Below are positions 8,920-17,303 of a DNA stretch of 43,298 bases, piece after piece. The position numbers and the translations under genes are program-made. Where the stretch lies: assembly GCA_009779895.1 (NCBI GenBank), contig WRBB01000027.1:1-43298 (forward strand), given 5' to 3'. Position 1 is the stretch's first letter; each line of letters starts with the position of its first letter. Source of the DNA: Lachnospiraceae bacterium. GTDB lineage: Bacteria; Bacillota; Clostridia; Lachnospirales; Lachnospiraceae. The notes beneath the pieces are model-generated. The model was given only the letters and a program-made list of their open reading frames with translations, had not been told where the DNA came from and searched no databases.

Positions 8920-11337
8920 ATGAAACTTCAATCTTTATCCGGAGCATGGCATCTGGAAATATTAGGAGAATCTGCATTTGCAGGAGAGCTTATCCCAGCT
9001 CATGTACCGGGTTCCGTTTATGGTACTTTACTTGAACTAGGCAAAATACCCGATCCCTTTTGGCGCGACAATGAACTAGAAGCTTTGCGATTGATGGATT
9101 GTGATTTTGTCTACAGCCGTAACTTTGACCTCGCTGTAGCTGAGCTGGGGGAAGTTCTGCTAATTTGTGAAGGTCTTGATACTTTATGTGATATTACCTT
9201 AAACGGTGTAAAAGTCGGCTATACCGACAATATGCATCGGATTTGGGAATTTGATATTTCAACCGTTTTACGTCCCAAAAATAATGAACTACGTTTGACT
9301 TTTTATTCGCCTACAAAATATATTGCCCGGCAACATGCAGAACTTTTTGTGGATGGAACCGGTGATGCCATGAAAGGCTTTCCGCAAATCCGTAAGGCAC
9401 ATTGTATGTTTGGCTGGGATTGGGGCCCTCGCTTACCGGATGCCGGAATTTGGCGGGATATTTCCTTGGCTTATGTAGCCAACGACCGTTTGGACGATGT
9501 TTCTGTGTTGCAAGACCATCAAGCTGACGACAGTGTTACATTACATTTTAAAATTGCACAAACAGGCGGGGAATCCATTGCGATTACACTTTACGGACCT
9601 GACGGAAGCAAATGGAACAGCAATGGAGAACCTATTGTTATAACCACGCCCCAACTTTGGTGGCCCAATGGTTATGGCTCTCAACCATTATATACCATTA
9701 CAATTTCTTTGCTAAAAGCAGGGCAGACCGTTGATGTGTGGGAGCGGCGCATTGGTCTGCGCACCATGACAATGGCTTGCGAAAAGGATGAGTGGGGAGA
9801 ATCTTTCTGCCACCGAATCAATGGTATTGATATTTTTGCTATGGGTGCGGATTATATTCCACAGGATAATATTCTTTCTCGCATAAGTGACGAAACCATT
9901 CGGGTTTTGCTAGAAGATTGTGTGGCGGCAAATTATAATTCCATACGTGTTTGGGGTGGCGGTTATTATCCCGATCATCGTTTCTTTGATATTTGTGATG
10001 AACTTGGTTTGGTAGTGTGGCAAGACTTTATGTTCTCCTGTGCCATTTATGAATTGACACCGGAATTCGAGGCCAATATACGAGCGGAGGTAGCAGACAA
10101 TGTAAAACGGTTGCGTCACCATGCTTCTTTGGGCTTATGGTGCGGCAATAACGAACTGGAATGGGCACATCAAGAAAAATGGTATGTGGCAACTCCAAAA
10201 CAAAATGCAGATTATATCAAAATGTTTGAGTACATTATTCCTCAAGAACTCAAAAAATATGATTCGCAGACATTTTACTGGCCGGCTTCGCCCTCTAGCG
10301 GTGGCGGTTTTGATGAGCCCAATGATGCGGATCGGGGAGATGCCCATTATTGGCAAGTTTGGCATGGTGGCAAACCTTTTAGTGAATATCGAAAGTTTTT
10401 CTTCCGCTATGCTTCAGAATTTGGATTCCAAAGTTTTCCTTGCTTAAAAACAGTGGAATCTTTTACCTTACCGGAGGACCGCAATATTTTCTCTCGTATC
10501 ATGGAAATGCACCAACGCAATGCCGGAGCAAATGGCAAGATTATGGGCTATTTGGCAGGAACTTTCCGCTATCCTACCAATTTTGCCACCTTACTTTACG
10601 CTTCTCAACTGTTACAAGCCGAAGCCATTAAATACGGCGTTGAACACTGGCGGCGCAATCGGGGTCGTTGTATGGGTGCCATTTATTGGCAAATCAATGA
10701 TATTTGGCCGGTGGCTTCTTGGGCTTCTATTGATTATTTTGGTCGTTGGAAAGCTTTGCATTATTATGCCAAACGTTTTTTCGCTCCCATTATGCTATCT
10801 TGTGAAGAAATCGGGGAAATGACCGAACGCCCCAGTTGTGTCGCAGAATATGAACCCATTCGAAAAAGTGCTCGGTTGGCGGTAGCCAATGAAACAAGAA
10901 ATGCTGTAAACGGAAAAGTGCAATGGGCCTTGCGCAATCAGTTTGCCGAAATTTTAAAAAGCGGTGAACAGAATGTATCTGTAAATGCTTTGTCTTCCCT
11001 GTGGTTGGAAGATATGGACTTCTCCGATTGTGATGAGCTATCTCACTATTTTAGCTATGAATTGGAAGTAGAAGGAGTCCGTGTTTCCGGTGGTACCGTC
11101 CTATTCTGTATGCCGAAACATTACAACTTTGTGGATCCAAAACTTAGCGTAACACAGAAAGATAACTTTTTAACCATTACGGCAGCGGCCTATGCCAAAA
11201 GTGTGGAGATTTATTCGAATACGGAAGATTTCTTGCTTAGTGATAACTTCTTTGATATAAACGGAGATAGTGTGACAGTGGAAATTCTCAGAGGGGATGT
11301 AAAAGAAATCCAATTGCGTTCCGTATTTGATTGTTAA
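8920..11337 (+). CDS. glycoside hydrolase family 2 beta-mannosidase
   Basis: Hydrolyses terminal beta-mannose from manno-oligosaccharides or mannosylated glycans. It has 805 residues from the ATG at 8920, which has an AGGTG site 9 bases upstream; an earlier GTG at 8908 has no site. The layout is that of beta-mannosidases: N-terminal jelly-roll (SLSGAWHLEI, AHVPGSVYGTLLELGKIPDPFWRDNE), immunoglobulin-like domain, then a TIM barrel. The acid/base is Glu412 (CGNNE) and the nucleophile Glu500 (ASEFGFQSF). No signal peptide is seen, so it acts in the cytoplasm after import by the upstream ABC system. This gene is the main clue to the operon's substrate. Confidence 0.92.
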   Translation: MKLQSLSGAWHLEILGESAFAGELIPAHVPGSVYGTLLELGKIPDPFWRDNELEALRLMDCDFVYSRNFDLAVAELGEVLLICEGLDTLCDITLNGVKVGYTDNMHRIWEFDISTVLRPKNNELRLTFYSPTKYIARQHAELFVDGTGDAMKGFPQIRKAHCMFGWDWGPRLPDAGIWRDISLAYVANDRLDDVSVLQDHQADDSVTLHFKIAQTGGESIAITLYGPDGSKWNSNGEPIVITTPQLWWPNGYGSQPLYTITISLLKAGQTVDVWERRIGLRTMTMACEKDEWGESFCHRINGIDIFAMGADYIPQDNILSRISDETIRVLLEDCVAANYNSIRVWGGGYYPDHRFFDICDELGLVVWQDFMFSCAIYELTPEFEANIRAEVADNVKRLRHHASLGLWCGNNELEWAHQEKWYVATPKQNADYIKMFEYIIPQELKKYDSQTFYWPASPSSGGGFDEPNDADRGDAHYWQVWHGGKPFSEYRKFFFRYASEFGFQSFPCLKTVESFTLPEDRNIFSRIMEMHQRNAGANGKIMGYLAGTFRYPTNFATLLYASQLLQAEAIKYGVEHWRRNRGRCMGAIYWQINDIWPVASWASIDYFGRWKALHYYAKRFFAPIMLSCEEIGEMTERPSCVAEYEPIRKSARLAVANETRNAVNGKVQWALRNQFAEILKSGEQNVSVNALSSLWLEDMDFSDCDELSHYFSYELEVEGVRVSGGTVLFCMPKHYNFVDPKLSVTQKDNFLTITAAAYAKSVEIYSNTEDFLLSDNFFDINGDSVTVEILRGDVKEIQLRSVFDC

Positions 11338-11374
11338 AAAAATAAGGAACAATTCGATAACGATTTTTTTTATG

Positions 11375-11422
11375 AAAAGCGACATGTCTTGTTTGAAATC
11401 CTCCCACAAAACAGTCGCTTTT
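11375..11422. terminator. bidirectional terminator between convergent operons
   Basis: AAAAGCGAC (11375-11383) pairs with GTCGCTTTT (11414-11422). The stem continues inward with TGTCTTGT against ACAAAACA, with one mismatch and one bulged base. It is followed by TT on the + strand and preceded by A-rich sequence, which serves the opposite strand. It separates the + strand mannan operon from the - strand envelope operon. Confidence 0.65.
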
Positions 11423-11466
11423 TTCATTTTCAATCATAAAACATACATCCTATTTGCTTGATTTAC

Positions 11467-13908
11467 TTATCGCACAAACCCCACAAATCCATTTCCATAC
11501 TCCCGCATGATCCGCTCCATCTCAAACTGCCCTCTCGTTATTGACGTTCCGGTATTCGGGTCAAAATAAGTAATCGTATCCATGGTATACTCCATAAACA
11601 AGATGGCATTGTTTTCATCTGTTATCCCAATCACCGGAAGCCCAAGATTCATCACATGAAGTATCTGGAAGAAATTGGCACCACCTAAATCTATGCGGCG
11701 GGCATTTTGCCCACCCATAAAGTTTTCCAGCGCATCTTTGGCACTTTGCCCCTCTGCCATATAAAATGATTCTAAGTCTATATGGGTATTCCAAAATAAG
11801 TAGCGATTGCCCCGCTCCCAAATACAACTTTGTGATGTGGTAACAACCACACCAAACAGCCTTTCCGCAATCTGAATGGCATCCACTGCATTGTCATAAA
11901 CGCCTACCATCCGGCCCAAAGCATAGACATAAAAACGTTCTTCCCGTGGTGCTTCTGCAAAGCTTAAAAATGCCACTTCGTCTTTTATGAACTTTTGTGG
12001 TCGCAGCAACCGGGGTGAAATATCTTCCATACCATTTACGAATGTCAAACGTGCTTGTTGACCAATTACATCAGCCGAAACCATCTCCAACATAATACGA
12101 TTGTCCGGCAATTCCTGATTATAAATAATAGAATCCCGCTCTATCTCATGATAAACATTTTCTTCCAAGAAAAGACGTTCTAAACCCACTTGATTTGCCG
12201 TAATTTCTACATCCAAAATAAACACATTGTCCAATTGATAGGTCTTGGCTATACCACCATCTATATCACGGATCTCAATTTTATACATCGGCGTAATGGA
12301 CTCGCCCAAATGATTTTGTCCAACATTGGTAGGACGCAAAAAACCATATACCAAATCATCATTGATGAAACCTAAAGGGCGTACCATTTCGCCTGCCGGA
12401 GCCACAATAGAATGCCGGATGCCTGTTTGTAAATTTTTTAAAACGATGGTAGATGCCGTATCTGCATCTGTTTGATATTGCCAAGCAAACAAACGACCAT
12501 CCTCTGATACAACATACTCTTCTGTATCCAAATCGGAAGCAAGAATGGTTTGTACCCCGGTATATAAATCAACTTGATAAAAATTGCCCCCTGTTATGAC
12601 ACTTAACAAACGTAACTTTGGATTGTAATGCACCATCTGGCCTAATTCTGTGATACCAAAAGGCCGGTTGCTTGGAATAAAAGCAATTTCCTCTACAACA
12701 TTCATTTCCATATTGTAATAATAAACCGCAACGCCAACACGACCCTCCTGGGCACCCCGATTCATATAACCGTAAACAGCAAAGGCGACATTTCCATTGT
12801 CTTCTACCTGTAAAATACGAACTTCATGTTGGTCACGTGTACTACGGCTCTCCCCTCTTTGCCCCTCTGAAAAACTAAATACCAAAGCCAAAGCATTTAA
12901 TTCTTGATGAAACACCCATAAATCACGTTCTCGTACAAAAGCAACGATATTAGCCTTCTGATTCACCTCATAAGCCATGAGCTCCTCACCCATACCTAAA
13001 TAAATACCCTGTGCATCAAAAGAATCCATATGACCATCATACATCTGATGAACCGTACGATCGTAAAATTGCATATACATCTGGCCTTCCGCATAACGCA
13101 CGCGAAAAAACTCCCGCACACTAAATAGGGTTTCCCGTCCATTGACCGCTGTACTCGTCACAAAATAACGTGCCAAAACCGAAGTGTACACCGCATTTGT
13201 CTCATAAATGCTCCACTCAATTTCACTATGCAGCTGCGGATGCATAACACCCCATTGCAACTCATCTATCGTAGAACTTAACGTCACACGCCGCAAACCA
13301 TCGTTGTGGGAACTTACACCACTTTCCAAAAACCGGCCCAATTGCTCTGCATTGCTGCCTGCAAACGCCATTTCTTGAAAATTGCGTGCAAAATTGAAAC
13401 ACTGCCGAATATTAAAATTCTCTGACAAAATAACCCGGGTATAATAATAAATATCCCGGCTATCTGTCTGCAATGTAATCTTCAAAATTGCTTCCTCTTC
13501 ACCAATGGAGGATTCATCCAATCCATCCAACAAATGAAACTGAATGGTTCCTTCTTCTGTTTGATTTCCTTGCCCTGTTGCATATACCTCTTCACCGTCT
13601 AAAGAAAAGAGGCTATAATAAACGGAGTTGATGAGATTGCCATTGGTTTCCAACCCCATATTTAAAATCCCATTCATCTCCAAAGGGGTGATGGTGTCAC
13701 GCATAGCCGTCAATTCCATCTCATCCACATAACCGGCCAAATTGTTTACCCTTTGACCTACCACATAAAAATAAACCCTTGGCAAAGTCGGGTCAGCAAA
13801 CACCAACATGGTGTCTGTTGCCTCATGATTGATGAATCGAAAACTTATAATCACTGCGAAAAAGAACGCTGCTACAAGAACAACAATCCGCATCCATCTT
13901 TTAATCAT
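11467..13908 (-). CDS. membrane-anchored extracytoplasmic protein of unknown function with C39-like C terminus
   Basis: An 813-residue protein I do not recognise as a named family. One N-terminal membrane segment (about 7-24) is preceded by Lys/Arg, so the rest should be outside. The middle contains repeated short strand patterns such as YQVDLYTGVQTIL and ASTIVLKNLQTG, suggesting a beta-propeller-like fold. The last 60 residues (GLPVIGITDE from 756, then YFDPNTG near 782) resemble the end of C39-like peptidase domains, but the usual Gly-His is replaced by Asn-Asn. A good GGGAGGGG site precedes the ATG. It is the third gene of an operon with DUF5711 and CvpA-like proteins, 13 bases after the CvpA stop. 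Confidence 0.75.
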   Translation of the reverse strand: MIKRWMRIVVLVAAFFFAVIISFRFINHEATDTMLVFADPTLPRVYFYVVGQRVNNLAGYVDEMELTAMRDTITPLEMNGILNMGLETNGNLINSVYYSLFSLDGEEVYATGQGNQTEEGTIQFHLLDGLDESSIGEEEAILKITLQTDSRDIYYYTRVILSENFNIRQCFNFARNFQEMAFAGSNAEQLGRFLESGVSSHNDGLRRVTLSSTIDELQWGVMHPQLHSEIEWSIYETNAVYTSVLARYFVTSTAVNGRETLFSVREFFRVRYAEGQMYMQFYDRTVHQMYDGHMDSFDAQGIYLGMGEELMAYEVNQKANIVAFVRERDLWVFHQELNALALVFSFSEGQRGESRSTRDQHEVRILQVEDNGNVAFAVYGYMNRGAQEGRVGVAVYYYNMEMNVVEEIAFIPSNRPFGITELGQMVHYNPKLRLLSVITGGNFYQVDLYTGVQTILASDLDTEEYVVSEDGRLFAWQYQTDADTASTIVLKNLQTGIRHSIVAPAGEMVRPLGFINDDLVYGFLRPTNVGQNHLGESITPMYKIEIRDIDGGIAKTYQLDNVFILDVEITANQVGLERLFLEENVYHEIERDSIIYNQELPDNRIMLEMVSADVIGQQARLTFVNGMEDISPRLLRPQKFIKDEVAFLSFAEAPREERFYVYALGRMVGVYDNAVDAIQIAERLFGVVVTTSQSCIWERGNRYLFWNTHIDLESFYMAEGQSAKDALENFMGGQNARRIDLGGANFFQILHVMNLGLPVIGITDENNAILFMEYTMDTITYFDPNTGTSITRGQFEMERIMREYGNGFVGFVR

Positions 13909-13921
13909 TTCCCCTCCCGCA

Positions 13922-14740
13922 TTAAAACTCTAATAAACGGTTCATGATAATATTATTGTCATAAATCAATGATAATAATTGGTTCTGCTCTATTTGTTCA
14001 AATAAAGTCATCCCAATTTCTGTACGAAAGAGCAGCGTAATCACCATAAATATAATCCAAATAAAAATCAAAGCTAACACGCCACCTAACACAATACCAC
14101 CCATACGGTTAAATATGCCTACCACAGGTAATTCACCAATCACATCCACCGCTGCCAACAAAGCCCTCACAATGATAATCGCCAGAATAAAGGTTACCAA
14201 AAAAGATACCACATATATAATAATACGGGATAACATCGCCGCTGCATATTCCGGAAAATTGTTCACACCTAAAAGATTATACACAACGTTGTTATTGTTT
14301 TCCGTCAAAATCGTTCGGAAAAACTCCGGTACAGGCGCATTTTCCAAAAGATGCGCCTGCGTATCCCTTGGGATATCACCGAATTTTTCCAAAATCGTTT
14401 CCTCGGTAATACCCACCCGTTGAAAGTCCAATTCTGTCAATTCTTCCCATTGGGCTTCGGATAGACCGTCCAAAGGGGTGCCACTTAAATCAAAATGCTG
14501 AAACTCCTCATATGTAAAGGACGGCATAAAGGCCGCACGGGTTTGATTGTCAATCACATCGTTCAAAGGGGTACGATTCATAATAAAACCACCAACAATC
14601 GGCGTCAAAAAAATCATGATTGCAATTGTGATTGCCGTTGCCAATAAAGAAATCCCTAATTTCAAGAAACCCTTTAAAAAGCCAATCAAAAAACCAACCA
14701 AAAATATAACAAATACAATAATCACCAACCAGTTATTCAT
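13922..14740 (-). CDS. CvpA-family membrane protein
   Basis: A 272-residue membrane protein with four hydrophobic segments and a long hydrophilic loop between the second and third. The start is WLVIIVFVIFLVGFLIGFLKG followed by a Leu/Ile-rich helix; the CvpA-like pattern of Gly-rich helices (GGIVLGGVLALIFIW) comes near the end. CvpA proteins are linked to colicin V production and to envelope stress, with unclear mechanism. The ATG at 14740 is chosen because AGGAG lies 11 bases upstream; a GTG 12 bases earlier is too close to that site. It lies between a DUF5711 gene and the 813-residue protein, with gaps of 14 and 13 bases. Confidence 0.8.
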   Translation of the reverse strand: MNNWLVIIVFVIFLVGFLIGFLKGFLKLGISLLATAITIAIMIFLTPIVGGFIMNRTPLNDVIDNQTRAAFMPSFTYEEFQHFDLSGTPLDGLSEAQWEELTELDFQRVGITEETILEKFGDIPRDTQAHLLENAPVPEFFRTILTENNNNVVYNLLGVNNFPEYAAAMLSRIIIYVVSFLVTFILAIIIVRALLAAVDVIGELPVVGIFNRMGGIVLGGVLALIFIWIIFMVITLLFRTEIGMTLFEQIEQNQLLSLIYDNNIIMNRLLEF

Positions 14741-14754
14741 CAATCTACACACTC

Positions 14755-15960
14755 CTATCTTACTAGGTTTATTATTCGTAATTCATTGCTCCCTACTATG
14801 TAATAACGATTCACGCCAAATGCCGGCATCACCAACAAAGGATTGATATCCAAAAAGCCCTGGTAACGGATAATGCCCCACCGGCTCATAATGAATACGC
14901 TCATATTGTCATACATAATAATATCATCGTCTATCATAAGTACATTGCCATAGTCACCCTCAAAGTTTCGGTTTAGTACCATCTCGCCGGACTGATTATA
15001 CAAGCGGACTTCATTGCCCCCTTGGGCTACATCCATCAAAACAAAACCTACATGGTTCCGTCCGTAAAAAACAGATTTTATTTCTCGTTCCATTGAAATA
15101 TGGTGCTGCAAGGTCGGATTTACATTTCCTTGATAAATCATAAATGCACGATCTGTAATCACAACAGAGATATCATCCTCCAAAAAATGAATATCCACAA
15201 CAATGTAATCCTCATATTCATCATTGACAACAACAAAATCCACTACGGCAGGATCCGGATGCGCAAAATTGTAATATACCACACGGGAACGAATCACACC
15301 CCCATTGATAGACAAGTAACCAACAGCCAGCATCGTACCATCCTTTGAAAGGGCAAGCGCCGTGGGATATCCCATCGTTCGTAGGGGAATCTGATTTTCC
15401 ACCAGTAGATTGCCTGTTGCATCATAAGTGGCAATCATCGGATTTTCATCATTACGCAAAATTGCACTCACAATACCTTGATTGGATACCGCAATACGCT
15501 CAATGGGAAAAGGGGTTTCAAAGCTCCCCTTTAAGCCTAATATCGTAAATACTTTTATGCCATTGCCCCCTTGATCCGCTACCACAAAAACATCTGCACT
15601 GGCCGTAAACATCGGGTTTGCCATCTGACTGAGCTGAATCCACTGTTCACGATTGCGTCGGTTTAAAAATACCACACTATCCCGATTGTATCGTACAATC
15701 CCATTGGCAAACGGCTCATAGCGATTTGCCTCAGAGGAATTTCTAGCATAAACGGAAGTGGTGCGAATGCCGTCATAGGATTGATTTGTCAAAATCAAAT
15801 AATTACCCAACAGCATCAAAAAAACCAGACCAATGATTGGCAAGCTAGTCTGGAGGATTCTTTTTAGCCTAAGTCGTTTGCTTTTCTTAATTTTTTCCTT
15901 TGAAATCGGCTTTGCCAATTTTAAGATAGGTTTAGAACCCGGTTTTATTATATCTGCCAT
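14755..15960 (-). CDS. DUF5711-family membrane-anchored beta-propeller-like protein
   Basis: A 401-residue protein with a basic cytoplasmic tail (about 1-35, many Lys/Arg), one membrane helix (about 36-55) and an extracytoplasmic region of repeated strand units such as TALALSKDGTMLAVGYLSI and NGIKVFTILG, as in propeller folds. I recognise it as DUF5711, common in Lachnospiraceae next to CvpA-like genes. It has no known biochemical role. The ATG has a GAGGAG site. It is the first gene of the three-gene - strand operon, and its upstream region abuts the divergent niaR promoter. Confidence 0.78.
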   Translation of the reverse strand: MADIIKPGSKPILKLAKPISKEKIKKSKRLRLKRILQTSLPIIGLVFLMLLGNYLILTNQSYDGIRTTSVYARNSSEANRYEPFANGIVRYNRDSVVFLNRRNREQWIQLSQMANPMFTASADVFVVADQGGNGIKVFTILGLKGSFETPFPIERIAVSNQGIVSAILRNDENPMIATYDATGNLLVENQIPLRTMGYPTALALSKDGTMLAVGYLSINGGVIRSRVVYYNFAHPDPAVVDFVVVNDEYEDYIVVDIHFLEDDISVVITDRAFMIYQGNVNPTLQHHISMEREIKSVFYGRNHVGFVLMDVAQGGNEVRLYNQSGEMVLNRNFEGDYGNVLMIDDDIIMYDNMSVFIMSRWGIIRYQGFLDINPLLVMPAFGVNRYYIVGSNELRIINLVR

Positions 15961-16014
15961 ACTAGCATCTCCTCACCTCATCCAGTATATCACATTATGA
16001 TTACGCAAAGCAAA

Positions 16015-16043
16015 TTGCATCTTTGGGATAAATATAGTATAAT
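16015..16043 (+). promoter_or_regulatory. sigma-A-type promoter of the NiaR gene
   Basis: TTGCAT at 16015-16020 and TATAAT at 16038-16043, separated by 17 bases, lie 28 bases before the ATG at 16071. Confidence 0.6.
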
Positions 16044-16070
16044 TTACCTTGGAATTGGAGGATAATTTAT

Positions 16071-16589
16071 ATGAGTGCCATGACACGGAGAAAAGAGATT
16101 TTAAAAATAATCAGCCGCCAAAACACACCCACTAGTGCCACTTCCTTAGCCAAACATTTTGGTGTAAGCCGCCAATCTATCGTTGGTGATATCGCTCTAT
16201 TACGTGCAGAGGGTCATGAAATCACCGCCACTGCACACGGTTATTCTGTTCCTAAATTGCCCGATGAAAATCAATATATCGGCAAAATCGTTTGTAATCA
16301 TATCCCCGATGATACCATTGCCGAGTTATATTCCATTGTTGATTTAGGTGCTGTTATTTTAAATGTGATTATAGAGCATGAATTATATGGCGAGCTTACG
16401 GGGGTATTGAATATGGCAACCCGGCGGGATATTGATTTGTTTATGTCTGAAATAAGAGCCGGTGAGATGAAACTTTTATCAGAATTGACCAATGGCATTC
16501 ACATACACACCATTGCCTGTCGTGACAAATCCCATTTTGAACAAATACGGGATGCCTTAGAAGCGGATGGTTATTTATTCCAAAACTAA
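16071..16589 (+). CDS. niaR: NiaR-type niacin-responsive repressor (HTH plus 3H domain)
   Basis: A 172-residue repressor of NAD precursor genes. Residues 1-60 form an HTH_11 domain (RRKEILKIISRQ, SATSLAKHFGVSRQSIVGDIALLRAEG). Residues about 75-170 form the 3H domain, named for conserved histidines seen here in CNHI, IIEHELYGEL and GIHIHTI. The family binds nicotinic acid as co-repressor. GGAGG lies 8 bases before the ATG. The next gene is a small membrane protein whose promoter overlaps a perfect palindrome, as expected for a NiaR target. The family call is strong; the exact ligand is from family knowledge. Confidence 0.9.
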   Translation: MSAMTRRKEILKIISRQNTPTSATSLAKHFGVSRQSIVGDIALLRAEGHEITATAHGYSVPKLPDENQYIGKIVCNHIPDDTIAELYSIVDLGAVILNVIIEHELYGELTGVLNMATRRDIDLFMSEIRAGEMKLLSELTNGIHIHTIACRDKSHFEQIRDALEADGYLFQN

Positions 16590-16605
16590 ATATGAGAAAA
16601 ATGAA

Positions 16606-16634
16606 TTGACAAAGAGATGATTTACCTATATACT
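16606..16634 (+). promoter_or_regulatory. sigma-A promoter of the niacin transporter gene
   Basis: A consensus TTGACA (16606-16611) and TATACT (16629-16634) with an ideal 17-base spacer. The -10 element lies inside the palindrome at 16628-16665, so repressor binding would block RNA polymerase directly. Confidence 0.75.
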
Positions 16635-16665
16635 TTACATGTGTTAAGACACATGTAAAGTATAT
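16628..16665. promoter_or_regulatory. NiaR operator: perfect 17+17 palindrome
   Basis: Two perfect 17-base arms (16628-16644 and 16649-16665) with a 4-base centre TAAG; the inner arm sequence is TTTACATGTGT. It covers the -10 region and start point of the transporter promoter and lies 39 bases after the NiaR stop. The palindrome is seen directly. Assignment to NiaR rests on the adjacent regulator and target. As RNA it could also form a hairpin in the leader, so termination of niaR cannot be excluded, though no T-run follows. Confidence 0.7.
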
Positions 16666-16690
16666 TTTATTTTAAGGAGTTTTATCTGTT

Positions 16691-17296
16691 ATGAACCAAC
16701 GTATTCAAAAAATAGCCTTAGGCGGTATGCTGATTGCTCTGGGAATTGTCATTCCTATGTTTTCACCCATACGAGTTATTATAGAACCTGCGTCATTTAC
16801 TTTAGCCAGTCATGTGGTTATCTTTATTGCAATGTTTATTTCACCGACTATGGCATTTGCTGTTGCCGTTGGTACCACAATCGGATTTTTTGTGGGTGGT
16901 TTTCCCATCGTTGTTGTATTAAGAGCCGCCACACATCTTGTCTTTGCCATGGGAGGTGCTTTCTACATACAACAATTAAAGCGCACAGACGGTTATCTAT
17001 CACCTCTCAAACTGAGGCTATTCTCCTTTGTCATTGCTATGGTTCATGCCATCTGTGAAGTGATTGTTGTGAGCCTTTTTTACTTTGGTGGCACCATCAG
17101 CCAGGCTCATTTGGATCGAGGATTTTTCTTTTCTGTGATTCTATTGGTTGGTTTGGGCAGTGTGATACATAGTATGGTAGATTTGGAAATTGCCCATGTG
17201 GTGATTATTGCACTAAAAAAACAGAAAAATATGGACACGCTGTTTGCACTTCGAGTAAAAAAACCACTTACATTGCAAAAAATAAAAAATGGTTAA
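16691..17296 (+). CDS. niaX: probable niacin ECF transporter substrate-binding (S) component
   Basis: A 201-residue integral membrane protein with about six hydrophobic segments, starting QRIQKIALGGMLIALGIVIPMF as ECF S components often do. These subunits bind a vitamin and use a shared energising module encoded elsewhere; none is in this window. AAGGAG lies 11 bases before the ATG. The NiaR gene upstream and the palindromic operator over the promoter point to nicotinic acid or nicotinamide uptake. The membrane class is clear; the substrate is inferred from context. Confidence 0.75.
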   Translation: MNQRIQKIALGGMLIALGIVIPMFSPIRVIIEPASFTLASHVVIFIAMFISPTMAFAVAVGTTIGFFVGGFPIVVVLRAATHLVFAMGGAFYIQQLKRTDGYLSPLKLRLFSFVIAMVHAICEVIVVSLFYFGGTISQAHLDRGFFFSVILLVGLGSVIHSMVDLEIAHVVIIALKKQKNMDTLFALRVKKPLTLQKIKNG

Positions 17297-17303
17297 TCGC
17301 ACA

